DNA from: Hormiphora californensis | Lineage: Eukaryota > Ctenophora > Tentaculata > Cydippida > Pleurobrachiidae | Length of the DNA: 64,000 nt | Reading direction: 5' to 3' | Assembly: GCA_020137815.1 (NCBI GenBank) | Contig: CM035350.1 | Coordinates: 911,011 to 975,010 of the forward strand | Shown: piece by piece, positions 27,250 to 40,730 of the stretch | How the letters are laid out: each line of letters begins with the position of its first letter | Position numbering within the stretch: the first letter of the stretch is position 1 | Program-made: the position numbers and the translations under genes | Notes under the pieces: generated by a model | What the model was told of the DNA's origin: nothing | Databases searched by the model: none | What the model saw: only the letters and a program-made list of their open reading frames with translations

Positions 27250-30200
27250 CTACCCGTTAGGACATTTGTTTTTGTTGTGTCCTGGCTGTCTGCATATCGA
27301 ACAGAGTCTACCACCTGTTTTACCAGGAGCGGCCCGCTTAGTTCCCCTCTTCTCTCCACCACCACCACCTCCCCCTGCCGTATCATCCGCCCACTCGAAA
27401 AAGTTACAGTTCTCGTCAGTACCAAACTTGTTAGGGCACGCCCAGAATAGTCTACCCTTGTTGGGCCCATCTTTCTGAACAGTCCGTGTTACAGCTGATA
27501 CCCCACACCTACAGTTCACACCCCCTGAGGAGGGAGGGTTCTGGGTCCGGAGTGCACCACTACCACCTCCCCAGCCTTGTGTTGAACCACTGTTACCCCG
27601 AGTATCCCCGAAACCACCACCACCCCAATTACCACTCTGACCACCGCCACCTCCTCCCCAACTACCTCCACCGCCACCTCTAGAGTTCTGACTAGCACCA
27701 CCACCACCACCACCACCACTGTTAGCACCATCATCAGCCCAGAGGAAGAACCCGCAGGAGGTGCCACTAGTACAGGTATAGAACTGCCTCCCTTGGTTTC
27801 CCTTGTTGTTATTCCTGACAGTTAGTTTCTTAGCATTGACCCCACAGTTACACACCACATCCTCAGAATCACCATTAGTTACACCACCTCCACCACCACT
27901 ACCACTACTGGTGTTATTAGACTTGTAGGAGGCAGCACGGGGCATGGGTGTGAAGGTGTTGGGGTCCTCTGAAGGGGCAGTGGTGCGTGTAGTGGTTCCA
28001 TTTAGAGAGCGTGTTACTAGCATTCCCCCATTTGTTGGAGCTGTGGTACGAGGGGTAGATGAAGGAGGTCGAGAAGGACGAGACTTGAACAGTTTCACAC
28101 TATCAAACAACTCTGACAGGTCTCTGTCACATACTAAACACCCTGTAGAGGAGAGAGAGGAACCTGTCATTATACGACATAACAGATAACAGGTGTTGAG
28201 AAAATCAAAATGAAAAACAACTGCTGTGTGTACAAAACTACAAAACAAGTACCTGTGTATTTGGAAGGTATACCGGGTGGGTTCCCTCCTGATTTGAATA
28301 CAACATCAACCATCTTAGTATCAGTACAGATCTTACAACTCTGAGTAGAGACGACCACCTGCAGAGCAGCAATCTGTGTTATTACACACGTGACTTGTGT
28401 CATATGATATACAGAGAGAGAATATTGGAGAATATTGGAGAAGGAAGAAAAAAGAAGAGCAAGTAGAAAGCACAACGCATATTATTCCTACCTTGGTTAC
28501 TGAGCTGGGGAAGAAGAGAGAGGCAGTGCACTCAGGAAATGCACTACACCCAGCCATCCTGGTTCCTTTTTGAGTTGTCCTCAGGGTGACGTCACCAGAC
28601 TTACAACTCCTACACGTCATCAACTTTACAACATCAACACGGAACCCCCCGGTACTTTCATCACCACCTCCACCTCCACCTCCTCCTCCTCCACCCCCTC
28701 CCCCTCCTCCACCTCCCCCTCCGCCACCGCCATCACCACCGCCACCCCCTGGCCCTCCCCCGCCTCCTCCACCTCCACCAGTTCCAAAGTAATCGTGTAG
28801 TTTTGAATCTAGGGTTGACACCTCCCTGACCGCTTTCTGGTAGACCTCTTTGTAAAGCTGCAACATCTCCGCTACAACCTCCCCCCTCGTTTTCTGTCCC
28901 TGTGCGATCAGCCCCAGCTGTCTCTCTGTCTCAGCCCTCATAGCAGGTTTACTGAGTCCAATATCAAATGTCATTGAATCATATCCATCCACCAGACCCA
29001 TTCCAAGTTGACCAGGTATAAATCTCTTGTCCGGTGTTAGACCAACATAGGACCGGGTCTTGATGGTCTCAATGTGTTCAGCGTGTGTTGCATCAGTACC
29101 AATACCGTGTCGTTCCATTAACCCAATTAGATCTGACTCAGAAAGAAGAGGGGGCGCTGTTGTCTGACCATCGACCTGGGGATAGAGATAATGATACAAT
29201 TGGTAGATAGAGAGGAAAATACAGATAATGAGAGAGTGTACCATTTCTAGGGAGCTAGGTTGGAACTGTTGCCCTTGTTGTAGCTGTGGTAGTAGTTTGG
29301 CATTCCATTTATCATACACAAACACCAGCAGATAGTTCTTCTCTAGGATGATTAACCTGAACAACAAAACAGACTACATTATAAACTAAAATACTATGTG
29401 AGACGTCAAATCTGTCTAATCAACATTTAGAATGTATTAAAAACAGGGGTAGTATAGGGCAAAACCAGGAAAAAGAAACGAAGAGAAGAAACACACGCAC
29501 TAAATTTTACTACCTACCCCTTAGCAGTAAATCTCTCCCCTGCAATGTCGATAGTAGCAGTGGTCTCTGTGCCCCTTGCGTCCGCTGACAGACATGCCAG
29601 GAAGTGTCTGGACACATATTCATACACCTTCTTCTCATCACCAGACAGGTTGCTAACACACTTTGTGGGGTGTATTGGGGGATGTGCCTCGTCTGTCTTG
29701 TTACCCTGCCGTGGATTAGGACCCCTCTCAACTACCCCCTGGGCGAAGTTGCCCCAGTCAGGGTGGGAGGTGTGCAGGGCAGCTAGACTTCTCAGATCCA
29801 TGGACTTGGGAAACCTAGAGGATAGTTCATGTTATTGGATCGAGGGTGGTGTGGAATGTTGTTTAGACTGTCTTGCAGAGAGAGTAGTATCATCAAGACA
29901 CGCGGATTTGGCAGAACTAAACTCTTCCTTACTTGTTGGTTTCTGTACGAGGGTAGCTGATGATACCCCGACTGTAAAGTGACTCAGCTATCTTCATGGC
30001 AGTTTGAGCGTTCATCCCCAGTTTCCTACTGGCTACCTTCTCGAACTCAACAGTCTCCAGAGGTAAGGGCCTCCACTTGCTCTTAGGCCTACTGTCCACA
30101 GTCACCACAGTAGCAGTGGGGTTCTCTAGACATATTGAATAGAGAACAAGGCAGACATCCTGACGGAATAGCCTCCCTCTCTCCCAGAGAAACTCTGTCT

Positions 30201-31006
30201 CTCCTCCCTCAACTTCTATACTAACCTAAAGATAGTACACGGGTTAGACTCATGTATCAAATTACGATATCATGATATAATGATCTGCATACCTTGATCC
30301 TATGAAACGTTTCCGGGATGAAAGCCTGAACTTCCTTATAACGCTGAACCACAAAACCAAGCGTGGGAAATTGGCAGGCTCCATAACTCACAACATTAGA
30401 CACATGTTGACTGAAACGGCGCTGCAGGTGCATAGTTTGGAAGCGTGTAAAGGCACATCCTATCCTAAAATCTAGCTCCTGTCGTGCCTCAACTGCCTCT
30501 GATAGTGCGTCATCCAGTCGTACCAAGTTGTTACATGCCCGGGTAATTGAGGCGCCAGTCATTTCTGAAAATCGTGCTCGATACACATCAAGATTTGGTT
30601 TGATTGAGGTACACACGGAGATAATTTCCTGGCCGATATTCTCTCCTTCCCTGTCACAATCTGTCCAGATCACTAACTTATCAGCGGACCGGCTCTGCTG
30701 TTCCAGGGTCAGTTTTATCTTTTTCATATTATCAGGGACTATCTTTAGGATAGGGCAGGAGAAGAGTGACTCCGGATCACATGTGTGCCATTTCTTGTAC
30801 GCTCCTGAAAACTCATAATTCATAAGATGACCAGAGACAGATGTCATGCGATGTGTGGATTGCTGTCCAAATAGAGAGTAAGAAAACTCGTAGATCTTGT
30901 TGTAAACTGATCGTCCCTCCTTCCTCACCATTTGGCCCCCGGATAGGTGGCCCGCAATAGTCTTAGCAGCATCATTCTTCTCAGCAACATGCAATATCAC
31001 TCTCAT
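27250..31006 (-). CDS. TOP3A: DNA topoisomerase III alpha
   Basis: This type IA topoisomerase acts in the BLM dissolvasome and in mitochondrial DNA decatenation. Seven exons, 30293-31006, 29933-30225, 29518-29814, 29242-29356, 28492-29175, 28253-28358 and 27250-28142, give about 1,033 residues with no break. [19 protein letters not shown] and the metal-binding [11 protein letters not shown]. The catalytic tyrosine is in ISYPRTETN, and [10 protein letters not shown] appears as [18 protein letters not shown]. After the core comes a polyglycine linker, then C4 zinc modules ([16 protein letters not shown]), two GRF fingers ([40 protein letters not shown]) and a terminal CCHC knuckle ([14 protein letters not shown]). 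The start at 31004-31006 is the first ATG of the open frame; a 5' exon for a mitochondrial presequence cannot be excluded. Confidence 0.96.
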
Positions 31007-31159
31007 TCTAGACCCCGCCAGGTTCACATCGCTGAGAAGTATATTATAAGTCTGTGTAAATTACATTTTTCAGAAAGTTTACGAAAGTCTGAAAAATGCT
31101 TAAAACTCCTGAAAAATCGAAAAATAAAAAAGAAGTTTTAGATTTCTTGTTTCTTAGTA

Positions 31160-32483
31160 GGCCGGTCATATGACGTTTTTTCTCGGCGTAAAAGTTGTAA
31201 ATCTAATTCCACTTCTATGGCACTCTAATAGGTCCCTAGAACCACCAAAAAATTCACCGCACTCTACGCGGTGGAGAACTTGACTTAATTGGGCCTAATT
31301 GGTTACAGGGTACTTTCAGCCTGAAGCCAACACCGTAAGTACCCTTAGAGTAGGAGTAGAGAAAAAAACAAGGGCACTAAAGTGATCAGCGCCCACACAT
31401 TAGTGGGGGTAGGTGCTGGAATTAAGTCTCTATCTCATCCCGTTAATTAGATAATCGGATAATTAGATGCGCACATAGCCGTTTTATGGTTATACGGTAA
31501 AAACCATCTTAGGAAACGAGTAGAGAAAAAACCAAGGGCACTAAAGTGTTCAGCGACCTCACATTAGTGGGGGTAGGTGCTGGAATTAAGTCTCTATCTC
31601 ATCTGGATAATTAGATAATTGGTTAATTAGATGCGCACATAGCCGTTTTTGGCCATATGGCTATATCCACTTAGGAGAGGCGTAGAGACTTTTTACAGGC
31701 GCCATTTTGTAGGAAATGGCCAAGTTATGGGGGGTCTTCGTCGGACTTTTAAGCTCTATCTCTAACCGTTTAGCCGTTATTAGGCTTTAAAGGCGCTCAA
31801 AATGAGCAAAAAACGGTAAAAAGCCCGATTTTGAGCACCTTTAAAGCCTAATAACGGCTAAACGGTTGGAGATAGAGATTAAAAGTCCGACGTAGACCCC
31901 CCATAACTTGGCCATTTCCTACAAAATGGCGCCTGTAAAAAGTCTCTACGCGTCTCCTAAGTGGATATAGCCATATGGCCAAAAACGGCTATGTGCGCAT
32001 CCAATTAACCAATTATCTAATTATCCAGATGAGATAGAGACTTAATTCCAGCACCTACCCCCACTAATGTGAGGTCGCTGAACACTTTAGTGCCCTTGGT
32101 TTTTTCTCTACTCGTTTCCTAAGATGGTTTTTACCGTATAACCATAAAACGGCTATGCGCGCATCTAATTATCCAATTATCTAATTAACAGGATGAGATA
32201 GAGACTTAATTCCAGCACCTACCCCCACTAATGTGAGGGCGCTGATCACTTTAGTGCCCTTGTTTTTTTCTCTACTCCTACTCTAAGGGCACTTACGGTG
32301 TTGGCTTCAGGCTGAAAGTACCCTGTAACCAATTAGGCCCAATTAAGTCAAGTTCTCCACCGCGTGGAGTGCGGTGAATTTTTTTGGTGGTTCTAGGGAC
32401 CTATTAGAGTGCCATAGAAGTGGAATTAGATTTACAACTTGAACGCCGATTTTTGATCTACTTTCGACATCATATGACTGGCC
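31160..32483. mobile_element. 1.3-kb foldback element (near-perfect long palindrome)
   Basis: Two arms of about 650 bp are reverse complements with few mismatches and meet near 31800-31840 around gctcaaaatgagc-like sequence. The ends GGCCGGTCATATGA and TCATATGACTGGCC are each preceded or followed by TA (31158-31159 and 32484-32485), consistent with a TA target duplication. There is no coding capacity. It fills the space between the divergent TOP3A and GPCR genes, next to their promoters. Confidence 0.85.
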
Positions 32484-33014
32484 TATAGTTTCATGATAGT
32501 AACTAGTAAGCTGTTCTTTCACAACACAATTCTTGAAGACATGAAGACATAGTCGTTATCTCAAAAAATCAATTTTATCAATTTTATCTCCTCAATAAAT
32601 CTTTTTGTTAGCGAGTTTGAGGGGGCAGCAAAATTTGTAAAAGATAAGACAACATCTTAGATAGTAGCACTATAAATAACAAAGAAAGCGTTTCAAAATC
32701 AGTCCCCTGTTTCTTCTTTCGGCTATAATGCTAAACTCTACTATTAGTTTTTGGCAAATTTACTAAAGAGCTTTCCACGCCTTTTAGTTTAACGCAGATT
32801 TATCAAGAAGACTCAAATGCCAACCCTTTCTCACCAGGATGCACTCCCCTCACCCACTGAACCAACCCTCACATGTACTGCACCAGCTTGCAGCCTTTAG
32901 CCAACCGCTGCTATCATGGCCTGAAAGTACAAAAGTAGTAATTGTTGCACCTTATGATTATAATACTTCATTATCATCACCATCACCCCTCTAATTTACA
33001 TTCTACCAGGTAAA

Positions 33015-36000
33015 ATGACCTCGTGCATCCTAGCACTCTTTCTGGTAGGAGTAACATCCAATATTCTACAGATTTCCACTTCTTCAACCCCTTTTGAGCA
33101 GTCACCTACAACCCAGCTTCGAGAATCGGCTCATAGCTCTTCAACCCCTTTTGAATGGTTTAGTACAAGAAAGGTGACTCCAGTAAGTCCCCAGTGGTTG
33201 TAAAATTGTGGCAATCTTTGGGTTTCTGAAGCGTTTCTGTGGACATTATATGTTTAAGGGAGAGCCAATTGGGAATGAGGCAACCCTCGACCACATACCC
33301 GACAGGCTGACGAGTTCCAGACAGCTTGATCTTGTCCGTGGTTCATACCCAGAGTTCCTTATTCAGTGTGCAAGATCCTCCCAATACTTCATATGGAAGA
33401 ATAGTTTCTATAGCTCGGGCGATGGCTTCTTGGTGGACATCCAGTTGTCTGAAATGTGTCCTGATGATCCTGGAGTTTACCAGGCATGCGGAATCGCACT
33501 AGAAATTGGCATATACAAGTTCGTCGAGAATTCCCTGGCACTATGTGGAGCCCAGCTATGTATTGATGCAGAGGATGTATCAGGCGATGGATCCAAACCA
33601 AACGTGGATGGATACGGCTTATGCCCGGTTGATGAAACCAGTAAAGCTTGTGATCAGAAGTGCTCTACATTTGATTGTGAGGATGAGGCGATATGTAATG
33701 GAGTGAGCTATGGGATATTCTGTTATTCTTCTACACATGAAGACATTGTCAGATATGTCAACCCTTACCAGGTATGTGTTATACATTATCATGATTATAG
33801 GTACAATTACTACGAGGTCGTTAGGCCAGGCACATGCCACGCAGTGCAAGTGCGTATGTTTGGTAATATAATTATAGCAAAAACTGAAACTAATAATTCT
33901 TTAGATGTGCAGCAAGTTCAGTCGTTTTTGTGATAATGGCGAGGATACGAGACGTTGTTTTGTTAAAGATGGAACGCCTGGTTCATGCGTCACAATGGAA
34001 CAGTGAGTATCATAACTTAGGAACATAACTAGTTATCACTCATTAACAATATGATTTCAGCATCATGAATTACTCCATCATGATACGTGAGGAACAGAGG
34101 TGTGCTGTACCTCGCTATGACCCAATGTGAGTATGGGGTGTCCTGCACTGTCGGCAGAAAGAAAAGAATCAATGCGCTGACAAGGTGAAAATTTCCCCAA
34201 CCGTGCGTGACAGAATGTAGTAATAAATTTTTCCAGTTTTATCAAAAATGACCTTTTACAAAAAATGGAGACCACATTATCGAAAGATAATCGTCTAAAC
34301 TTTCAGAAACTATATTGAGAATTTGTGACACTCCATTTTTAAAGGTCTCAAACCACGTCGGAAAATGACGATAGTGCATGTTTCGCCATAGCTACCTAAA
34401 ATATATTCCATCGATCTCAGAATTAGTACCAAAATTATCTATGCCAAAACTTAAAATATTCCAAAAGCTAACAAAAATTAGTTGGCTGGAAAGGAATCCG
34501 AAGGTCTGTGGCGGGTAAATCCCGGGAGAGGGCAAAGGTGTCAGCATGAAAAAAGTGGCCACCTTTCCAGCCAACTAATTTCTGTTAGTTTTTCGCATAA
34601 TGGAACCTATACCAACACTGAGGTGTCATATAATGAACTTCGAACGTATATCAAGTTACATGTGCTAAGTAATGTACTAAGTGGTGGTTGTCATTCACCA
34701 GAATTTTCTTACAGGACTCTCTTAACTGATGGCTTCTTAAAAACCTTGTGCGTTCAACCTGAGGGCCTTGAGCAAACGAACTGCACCGACTTCACCCGGC
34801 TACAAATAGTGGGATGCACCCTTGAGGGGTACCCCACCAACATCTCCATCTTTGGCACGTGTAAAGACTACCCCCTCTGTGATGACAACTACAACAACCT
34901 CTGCAAGGAGGTGGATAGTGGATGCAATTTGCACTAAAGGACAACTCTGTGATGGCACAAACGACTGCTCCTCGGGAGCTGATGAAGCCAACTGTCAAAT
35001 GACTCAAAACTTTATCTGTGAGAGGAGGTTCCATACAGTGTACTCAGAGAGACGACCTCTGGCCCTCCCTATGTCCTGGGTTATGGACGGGATTGTGGAC
35101 TGCCTAGACAGTAGTGATGAGGTGGAGAAGAATTGGTTAATCTGTGGACAGGGCATCATGAAAAGATACGATGAGCTAACAAAGGACAACTACTGTCAAG
35201 ATGTACTAAAATGCGATGGAGGTGAGTACATCAGAATGGGAGAGCTATGCGATAGGGTCAATACTTGTCCCTTTGAGAACAGGCTATGTAGCGCTGTTAT
35301 TGGAACCATGTATGGTAGCAACTACGAGGTGGCAGTTCACGGTGAGAATCTCTGGATGGAGCACTGCTTCCCACACCGTGTTCCAGATTTGGAACAACAG
35401 CTGGGGCATTGTGGAATGGTGGAGCACACTGCAGGACTGGTGAAAAGTGTGTTTGATGACGATGTGCAAAGCCCAATTATGGTGACTTTGCCCACCGACC
35501 AGAGAAGAGATTGTTCTTATATGTACGGGGAAAGCTATGTGTATGCGGCATGCAATGGCCGATGTAAGGAAATGACGTGTCCGTTAGAAAGAGCTACCCG
35601 AAAATCCTGTAACAACTTCCTAAGAGACAGGGTATTCGCTCTCGCTGCTCAACAATCGCCAGACCTAGTTCCAATGTTGATGGATCACAATAGTTTTGGG
35701 AGATATGAGAAGCGGCTATTTCCCTGCCAGAATCATAATTGTGTAATGTACCGGGATGTCTGCAACCTTCGTGATGACTGTGGGGATGGTTCTGATGAGC
35801 GGGAATGCGGTAACAATCACACCTGTGGGAGTAGTAGTGTTCTCCCGCTCTACTCGGTGTGCGATGGGAAGGTGGACTGTCACGACTTCTCAGATGAATG
35901 CCAGGCCCATTGCCCTGCGTCTAACATGAATATTTATCCCAATGACTTCCTCCGGGGTTCCAGCTACATCATTGGAGGCGTGGCCACCATACTGAATTTC

Positions 36001-37405
36001 ATAAACTTTGTGAGAACTATTTTGGATATACGGAGACTCAACAAGTTTGAAACGTTCATAAATAAGGCAACCATATTGTTGGTTTGTGTCGGTGACTTCT
36101 GCATTAGTTTGTATCTTGTCGGAATATCTGTAGCAGATTTCTACTTTAGAAAAAGAGAAGATTACTGTTATGAACGGTTCCTCTGGTTAACCTCTGCGTA
36201 CTGTTCTGGACTGGGAATTCTGGGCACATTCGGCTCTCAGTTGTCCCTCTTTGCTATAACCAATCTGAGTTTTATCAGACTTTTTAACGCCCAAAGGATG
36301 GTGAAGAGAGGCCTAAAATCTGTTAAATCAATTACAAAAATGGTAATAATGATAACAACCCCAATAACTTTTAGCATCATAGTCGCAGTTATACCCGATC
36401 TTGCGATCTTTGAAGATTACTTTGTCAATGGTCTTTACTATGACAAATCGCCACTATTTGTTGGTCCCATTGACAAGGAGGGGTTCTATGCAGCATTCAA
36501 TGCCCGGTCCCCTGGAACTGCTACCAAGTACAACCTGGAGAGTTATTCGATCATTGGTGGAGGACATGTTCACATCTGATCACGGAGGTAACACCAAACT
36601 CTATACTTACATCTTTTCTCATCAAGTTTCTATCAAGTTTAAATATTTTTCTCTGCCCGGGTGGATGCCTTCGGCAACTAACAACGAAAATGATTCTTGT
36701 CAACGCGAACTCTTTTTCAGGTATCCCCACAAGACCATTGGATTCTATGGGAATGACGGAACCTGTGTATTCAAGTATTTGGTGACTCCAGACGATCCAC
36801 AGTGGATCTTTTCTATTTCGATTGTTACAATCAACTTCCTCTGCTTCATTTCGTGGCCACCAGTTACGCCATCCTTGCAATACTAACAGGAAGATCTGCT
36901 CGAGGAGCCGGTAATGCTCAGGCAGAGAAAAGACAGCTGACATTGCAACGGAAAGTTACTGCTATCATCGCCACCGACTTTTTCAGTTGGGTTCCTCTCT
37001 CTATCGTGTCCGTCCTACACTTGGGAGAAGTCATCCAGGCTACGTCGTGGTATGCATACTTCTCAATCTTGATCATACCAATAAACTCTGTGATTAATCC
37101 TCTCCTTTACGACTCCCTTATTTTTGAATACCTGGTCCAAAAACCGATCGATATGGCAAATCGGGTCTTAAAAAAAGGATCTTCAAGACTTCTTCGACAT
37201 TTTCCGCTCGCTGGATTGGAGGAAGAACAATGTGGAGCAACACGACCGAGAAGATGACCTGAATGTCCAGGAACCAGAGATATTTGTTAATGAGATAAAT
37301 TCGGGTCACGAAATCATTGAACGATTTGAACTGACACAGAAAAGTGGACTTGGATACAATGACTTTGCACATGGTGAAACCACTGTAACTGCCTTTACAG
37401 AATAG
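33015..37405 (+). CDS. LDLa-repeat class A GPCR, frame broken
   Basis: This is a cell-surface receptor with a signal peptide (MTSCILALFLVGVTS), a Cys-rich ectodomain and several LDL-receptor class A modules (CDGTNDCSSGADEANC, DDCGDGSDEREC, CDGKVDCHDFSDEC). A rhodopsin-like seven-helix domain follows: TM1 near GVATILNFINFV, TM4 near MVIMITTPITFSIIV, and TM7 with the NPLLYD form of NPxxY. The layout recalls relaxin receptors and molluscan GRL101, but without visible leucine-rich repeats; ligand unknown. Exons: 33015-33182, 33259-33771, 33905-34002, 34061-34126, 34589 to 36527 (or 36589) and 36721-37405. Breaks: +1 just before 34937, -1 near 36849 (short T run in TM5) and +1 in the A7 run at 37170-37176. 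Without the last, the tail reads FFDIFRSLDWRKN onward to TAG at 37403. Confidence 0.78.
34463..34592. mobile_element. 130-bp MITE that supplies a splice acceptor
   Basis: Inverted repeats of about 30 bp (ctaacaaaaattagttggct on the left, its complement agccaactaatttctgttag on the right) bound a short insert within the GPCR intron 34127-34588. The right arm ends in tctgttag-tttttc, and that TAG is the inferred acceptor of the next exon at 34589. Phase agrees: the split codon joins AT and T and continues FSHNGTYT. Confidence 0.7.
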
Positions 37406-37941
37406 GAAACAACAGATGCAGGACGGCCATTTGGAATCCGATATGTACCAATAGCTGCACACCTCATAAGGTTGAATGAGGTATCAAGACTATAGTGCAC
37501 TGTTAGACACTGTTACATTAGCAGAAATTGACTTTCTGGGACACACAGCAGGATTGATACAGACAATAAATAAAGAGATCTGACCAAGAATTAAATGTGC
37601 TGTTAATGAAAGAAGTGCTGTTAATGAAAGAAGTCAGAACTATCAAAACTGTTGCAACCTGTTGTAAGCTTTTTGTCGTTGTTTTAAATGTATGATGCAT
37701 TATATTGTACAAACTGAGCACTATCCTAGACTCCCATACCCTGCATGTAAATGTGACACTACTCACTTTGAGGTTTACAGGTTTACAAGGTTAACAAATA
37801 GATAGTTTTATACAATAAAAAGGGCTTCCCATAGTGGGTCCCCCATAAATTATTTAAATGCTACTCCATACCGGCCTACACAGATATTAGACATGCCGGA
37901 GAGAGATTGTTAGGGAGTACCGGGTATCCCCTAGTGGGGGG

Positions 37942-38130
37942 TCAGTCATTGAAGGTGTTTAGGAACTTCCCCAGCTCCGCTTTGAATTCACCCAATGATT
38001 GACAAGAGTTAAAAGATTTCGGTAGACAGTTCCACAGATGGGCCGCCCGACAGCCGAATGAGTTATCGAGCTGATTTGCCCGTTTAGTTTCAGCTCTATA
38101 AGGATAAGGTGGTGGTATAGCCTCAGGGTC
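37942..38130 (-). mobile_element. 3' fragment of a second LINE
   Basis: On the minus strand, one frame reads ETKRANQLDNSFGCRAAHLW, then NCLPKSFNSCQSLGEFK and KFLNTFND-stop. This is the usual C-terminal end of non-LTR retrotransposon ORF2 proteins (RT...SFxxRAxxLWNxLP). No reverse transcriptase core is nearby, so only the tail remains. It differs from the LINE in the E2F intron. Confidence 0.75.
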
Positions 38131-38747
38131 GTTTGGAAGATAATATCAGCTGAGATTGGAACCAGCTCATTGTGAGTCTTCCAGGAATGAACCATTCAAA
38201 TTCAATTTACCACTCCTATTATAAAGAAAACATGCAGCAATAACGTAAGTGCTGTTGTGATATGTGACACTGATGAGGTTACATTGCAATTTCTATGTTA
38301 GATGAAATGTGATCTGATAACTGATAGCAGCAGACCTGAGACAAATTTGCAAATCATGCCCATTATAATACGCAACCATGAAAGAAGGTGACCCCTTAGT
38401 TTTACTCAGAGTTACCAATAGTTGTTTTGTTCAAACCCTTTTTGGGGAGGGAGGGAGGGTCGAACAAGGCAAACCAAGAGAAGCTGCCGAAGAGAGAAGG
38501 GCGTGATTATAATCTAGATGCCTTGCAGCCAGTTTCCACGTTCGCGCTAGCAAAAAGAGGACACTTTTATTTACAGGACCGACTTTTTTTAACGCAACCA
38601 CATGGCCATTGGCCAATTTGGGTAAACTAAACGTTATCTGATAGATATAAGATAATCGATAGCGCTGACCGATAACCCTAAACAAAACCCTAACAGGCAG
38701 CCCTAACCCGTCTCGACCGCCGAAATTGATGAGTTGTTTGCACCCAG

Positions 38748-38876
38748 TTTTAAAGTCCGTTTCAAGCGACTTGACCCGTAATTCTTGGAATTTGGCGCAT
38801 TGCGCGTGTATTTACAAAGGGGAAATCCTGAATTTCCAGGAATCTCAGGTCAAGTCGTTTGAAACGCACTTTAAAT
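38748..38876. mobile_element. short palindromic MITE
   Basis: The arms tttaaagtccgtttcaagcg and its near complement (cgtttgaaacgcactttaaa) face each other across about 75 bp, in which ttggaattt and aatttccagg also pair. The size and symmetry are typical of small MITEs. No clear target duplication was found. Confidence 0.55.
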
Positions 38877-40151
38877 TTTGCGAGAGCTAAAAAAACACTT
38901 TTGGAGCTGGACTGAACTGCCGCGCACAGTGGACCCAAACGCGCGATTTGGGACAAATGATTTGCGCAAGTGACATTTGCGCGGTCGATGACCTGTCGTT
39001 TTTTGCCTTTTTCAGGAAAACCAGAAACCTTTGAAACCCCAAGTTTTTTTTGACTGTTAGGGAATTGTTGTAGGTGTATGCACCTTGATTGGGTAGGCGT
39101 AAATGTGCTTATTTAGCCCAGGAGATCAACAATAGTGATTTTGACCATTGTGGAAAATAAAGCAACACGCCTATCGAGTAGCGTATCATGCAGCTACTGA
39201 AAGAAGCGTTGGAAGTCCCCCTTTAACCTCCAAAAAAAATCTTACTCCGCCCTATTCTAGTTTTCTCATAATTGGAACAATGGTGAACTCGGTGATGGGT
39301 GTGAACCCACAGAGTCTCGCGGGAACGCTGCGCGTGGAAGGAAAGAACGTTCTAAACGAGTGCTTACAGTACTTACGTTTGTACTCCGTTTGTACAGCTC
39401 GCGCGGTCATATCCAGCTAGTGTTTGTGCGGAGAGTTGAACTTCCCCATCTAAGAGCTCTCAGGACTCAGTGTGGAAATGAGACAATCCCAGTATTTTCC
39501 CACCGAAGATTTTGTGATTAGGCACTGAATATTTGAAATTAATATATGAATAATCATTCGAGCTTGTGGTGCATCTGGCAACGAGCCGTGGTAAAACACA
39601 AGGATTTGTCATGTTTGAGATTTTAAAATGCACGGAAATCGAAGAGGAGATTTCTCCACATCTTCCATCACCTGGCCTAATTTCACGGGCCAGAATAAAA
39701 CCCTATCAGCAGCCCGAAACAAATAGAAACAGTGGGGTTCAATTGTTGTAATAAGTAGGATTACTAATAAGTTACACACAACTCTGAAATATATGTTTAA
39801 TTTAAAACTCTTTCACAGAAAGCAAAATCGATTACATTATATATTCGGGTAACAAGAAACATTTAGGCAACTCGGGACGAACTCATTTTCTCACTACAGG
39901 TACAACAGACACCAAAGTTTGGTTATTCATCCTTAACTTCAATCAGATGTTCCCATTTTATAGAACAAGTTTGAAAACACACACTCACTCCGGTAAATAA
40001 ACGCATGTGTCCCTTGAATTGTCCGACGATATTGTAACATAATGATATGTTAACACGACTCACGTATAGTGTTTCTCTACTGACACCACTAATCATGGCG
40101 GGTTTCACTTCAAAGGAGCTATATCCTACTGTTACCTGAAAAGAAGGGTAA

Positions 40152-40248
<97 letters not shown>

Positions 40249-40730
40249 GCCTGGAAGGGGAGGGCTTGTAAACAAAAGGTAGATGGGAGGTTGGACCACT
40301 TTCATATTGCACACATATTGAAGGTGACATGCATCATGGGACAGAGAGTTTACAGTGCTAAGGGGAGAGGGCCGGGAGGGGTTACATTTAAAGATCGAAT
40401 CATGTCATACCTTGGCAAGGCGTTATGTGCCATTTCGTTGCCCATGTGTTGCCTGAACCGCAGTTTCTCGCCAGGCATGCCCACGGAGGTATTGTTGGAT
40501 TCGTGCCAGGAAATAACCAATCGGTTCACTCTTTATCACTCCCTGGGGGATTGAAAAGACGTGGAATTGTGGATAATCATCATCCAGGGTATGTAGTGAG
40601 AGGGAGAGAGAGAGAGAGAGAGAAACAGAGAGTATATCGATTTATCAGATTTGAATTAAAACTCAAACAGGCTCGCGCTCACTACTTATTACCTACCATT
40701 TGCTTAGTCCCTCAGAAGGTCCCAAAATGA

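Larger units (their letters stand above)
37406..40152. other. repeat-rich region downstream of the GPCR
   Basis: No complete gene is supported. Within it lie a LINE 3' fragment (37942-38130) and a 129-bp palindromic MITE (38748-38876). An open stretch at 39923-40139 on the minus strand starts after a good acceptor (CTTTTCAG) and reads VTVGYSSFEVKPAMISGVS to a stop after KDE. It could be a last exon, but I recognise no family and found no partner exon. Confidence 0.45.

Noticed and set aside
36528..36589. Alternative exon end of the GPCR at 36589 (before GTAACA)
   Set aside because: Extending there puts a TGA in frame; the donor at 36528 keeps the frame into YPHKTIGFYG, so it is preferred, though its GTACAA is not a strong donor.
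39923..40139. Possible last exon on the minus strand after a good acceptor
   Set aside because: The reading frame is open and ends naturally, but no family or upstream exon was recognised; noted only within the regional entry.
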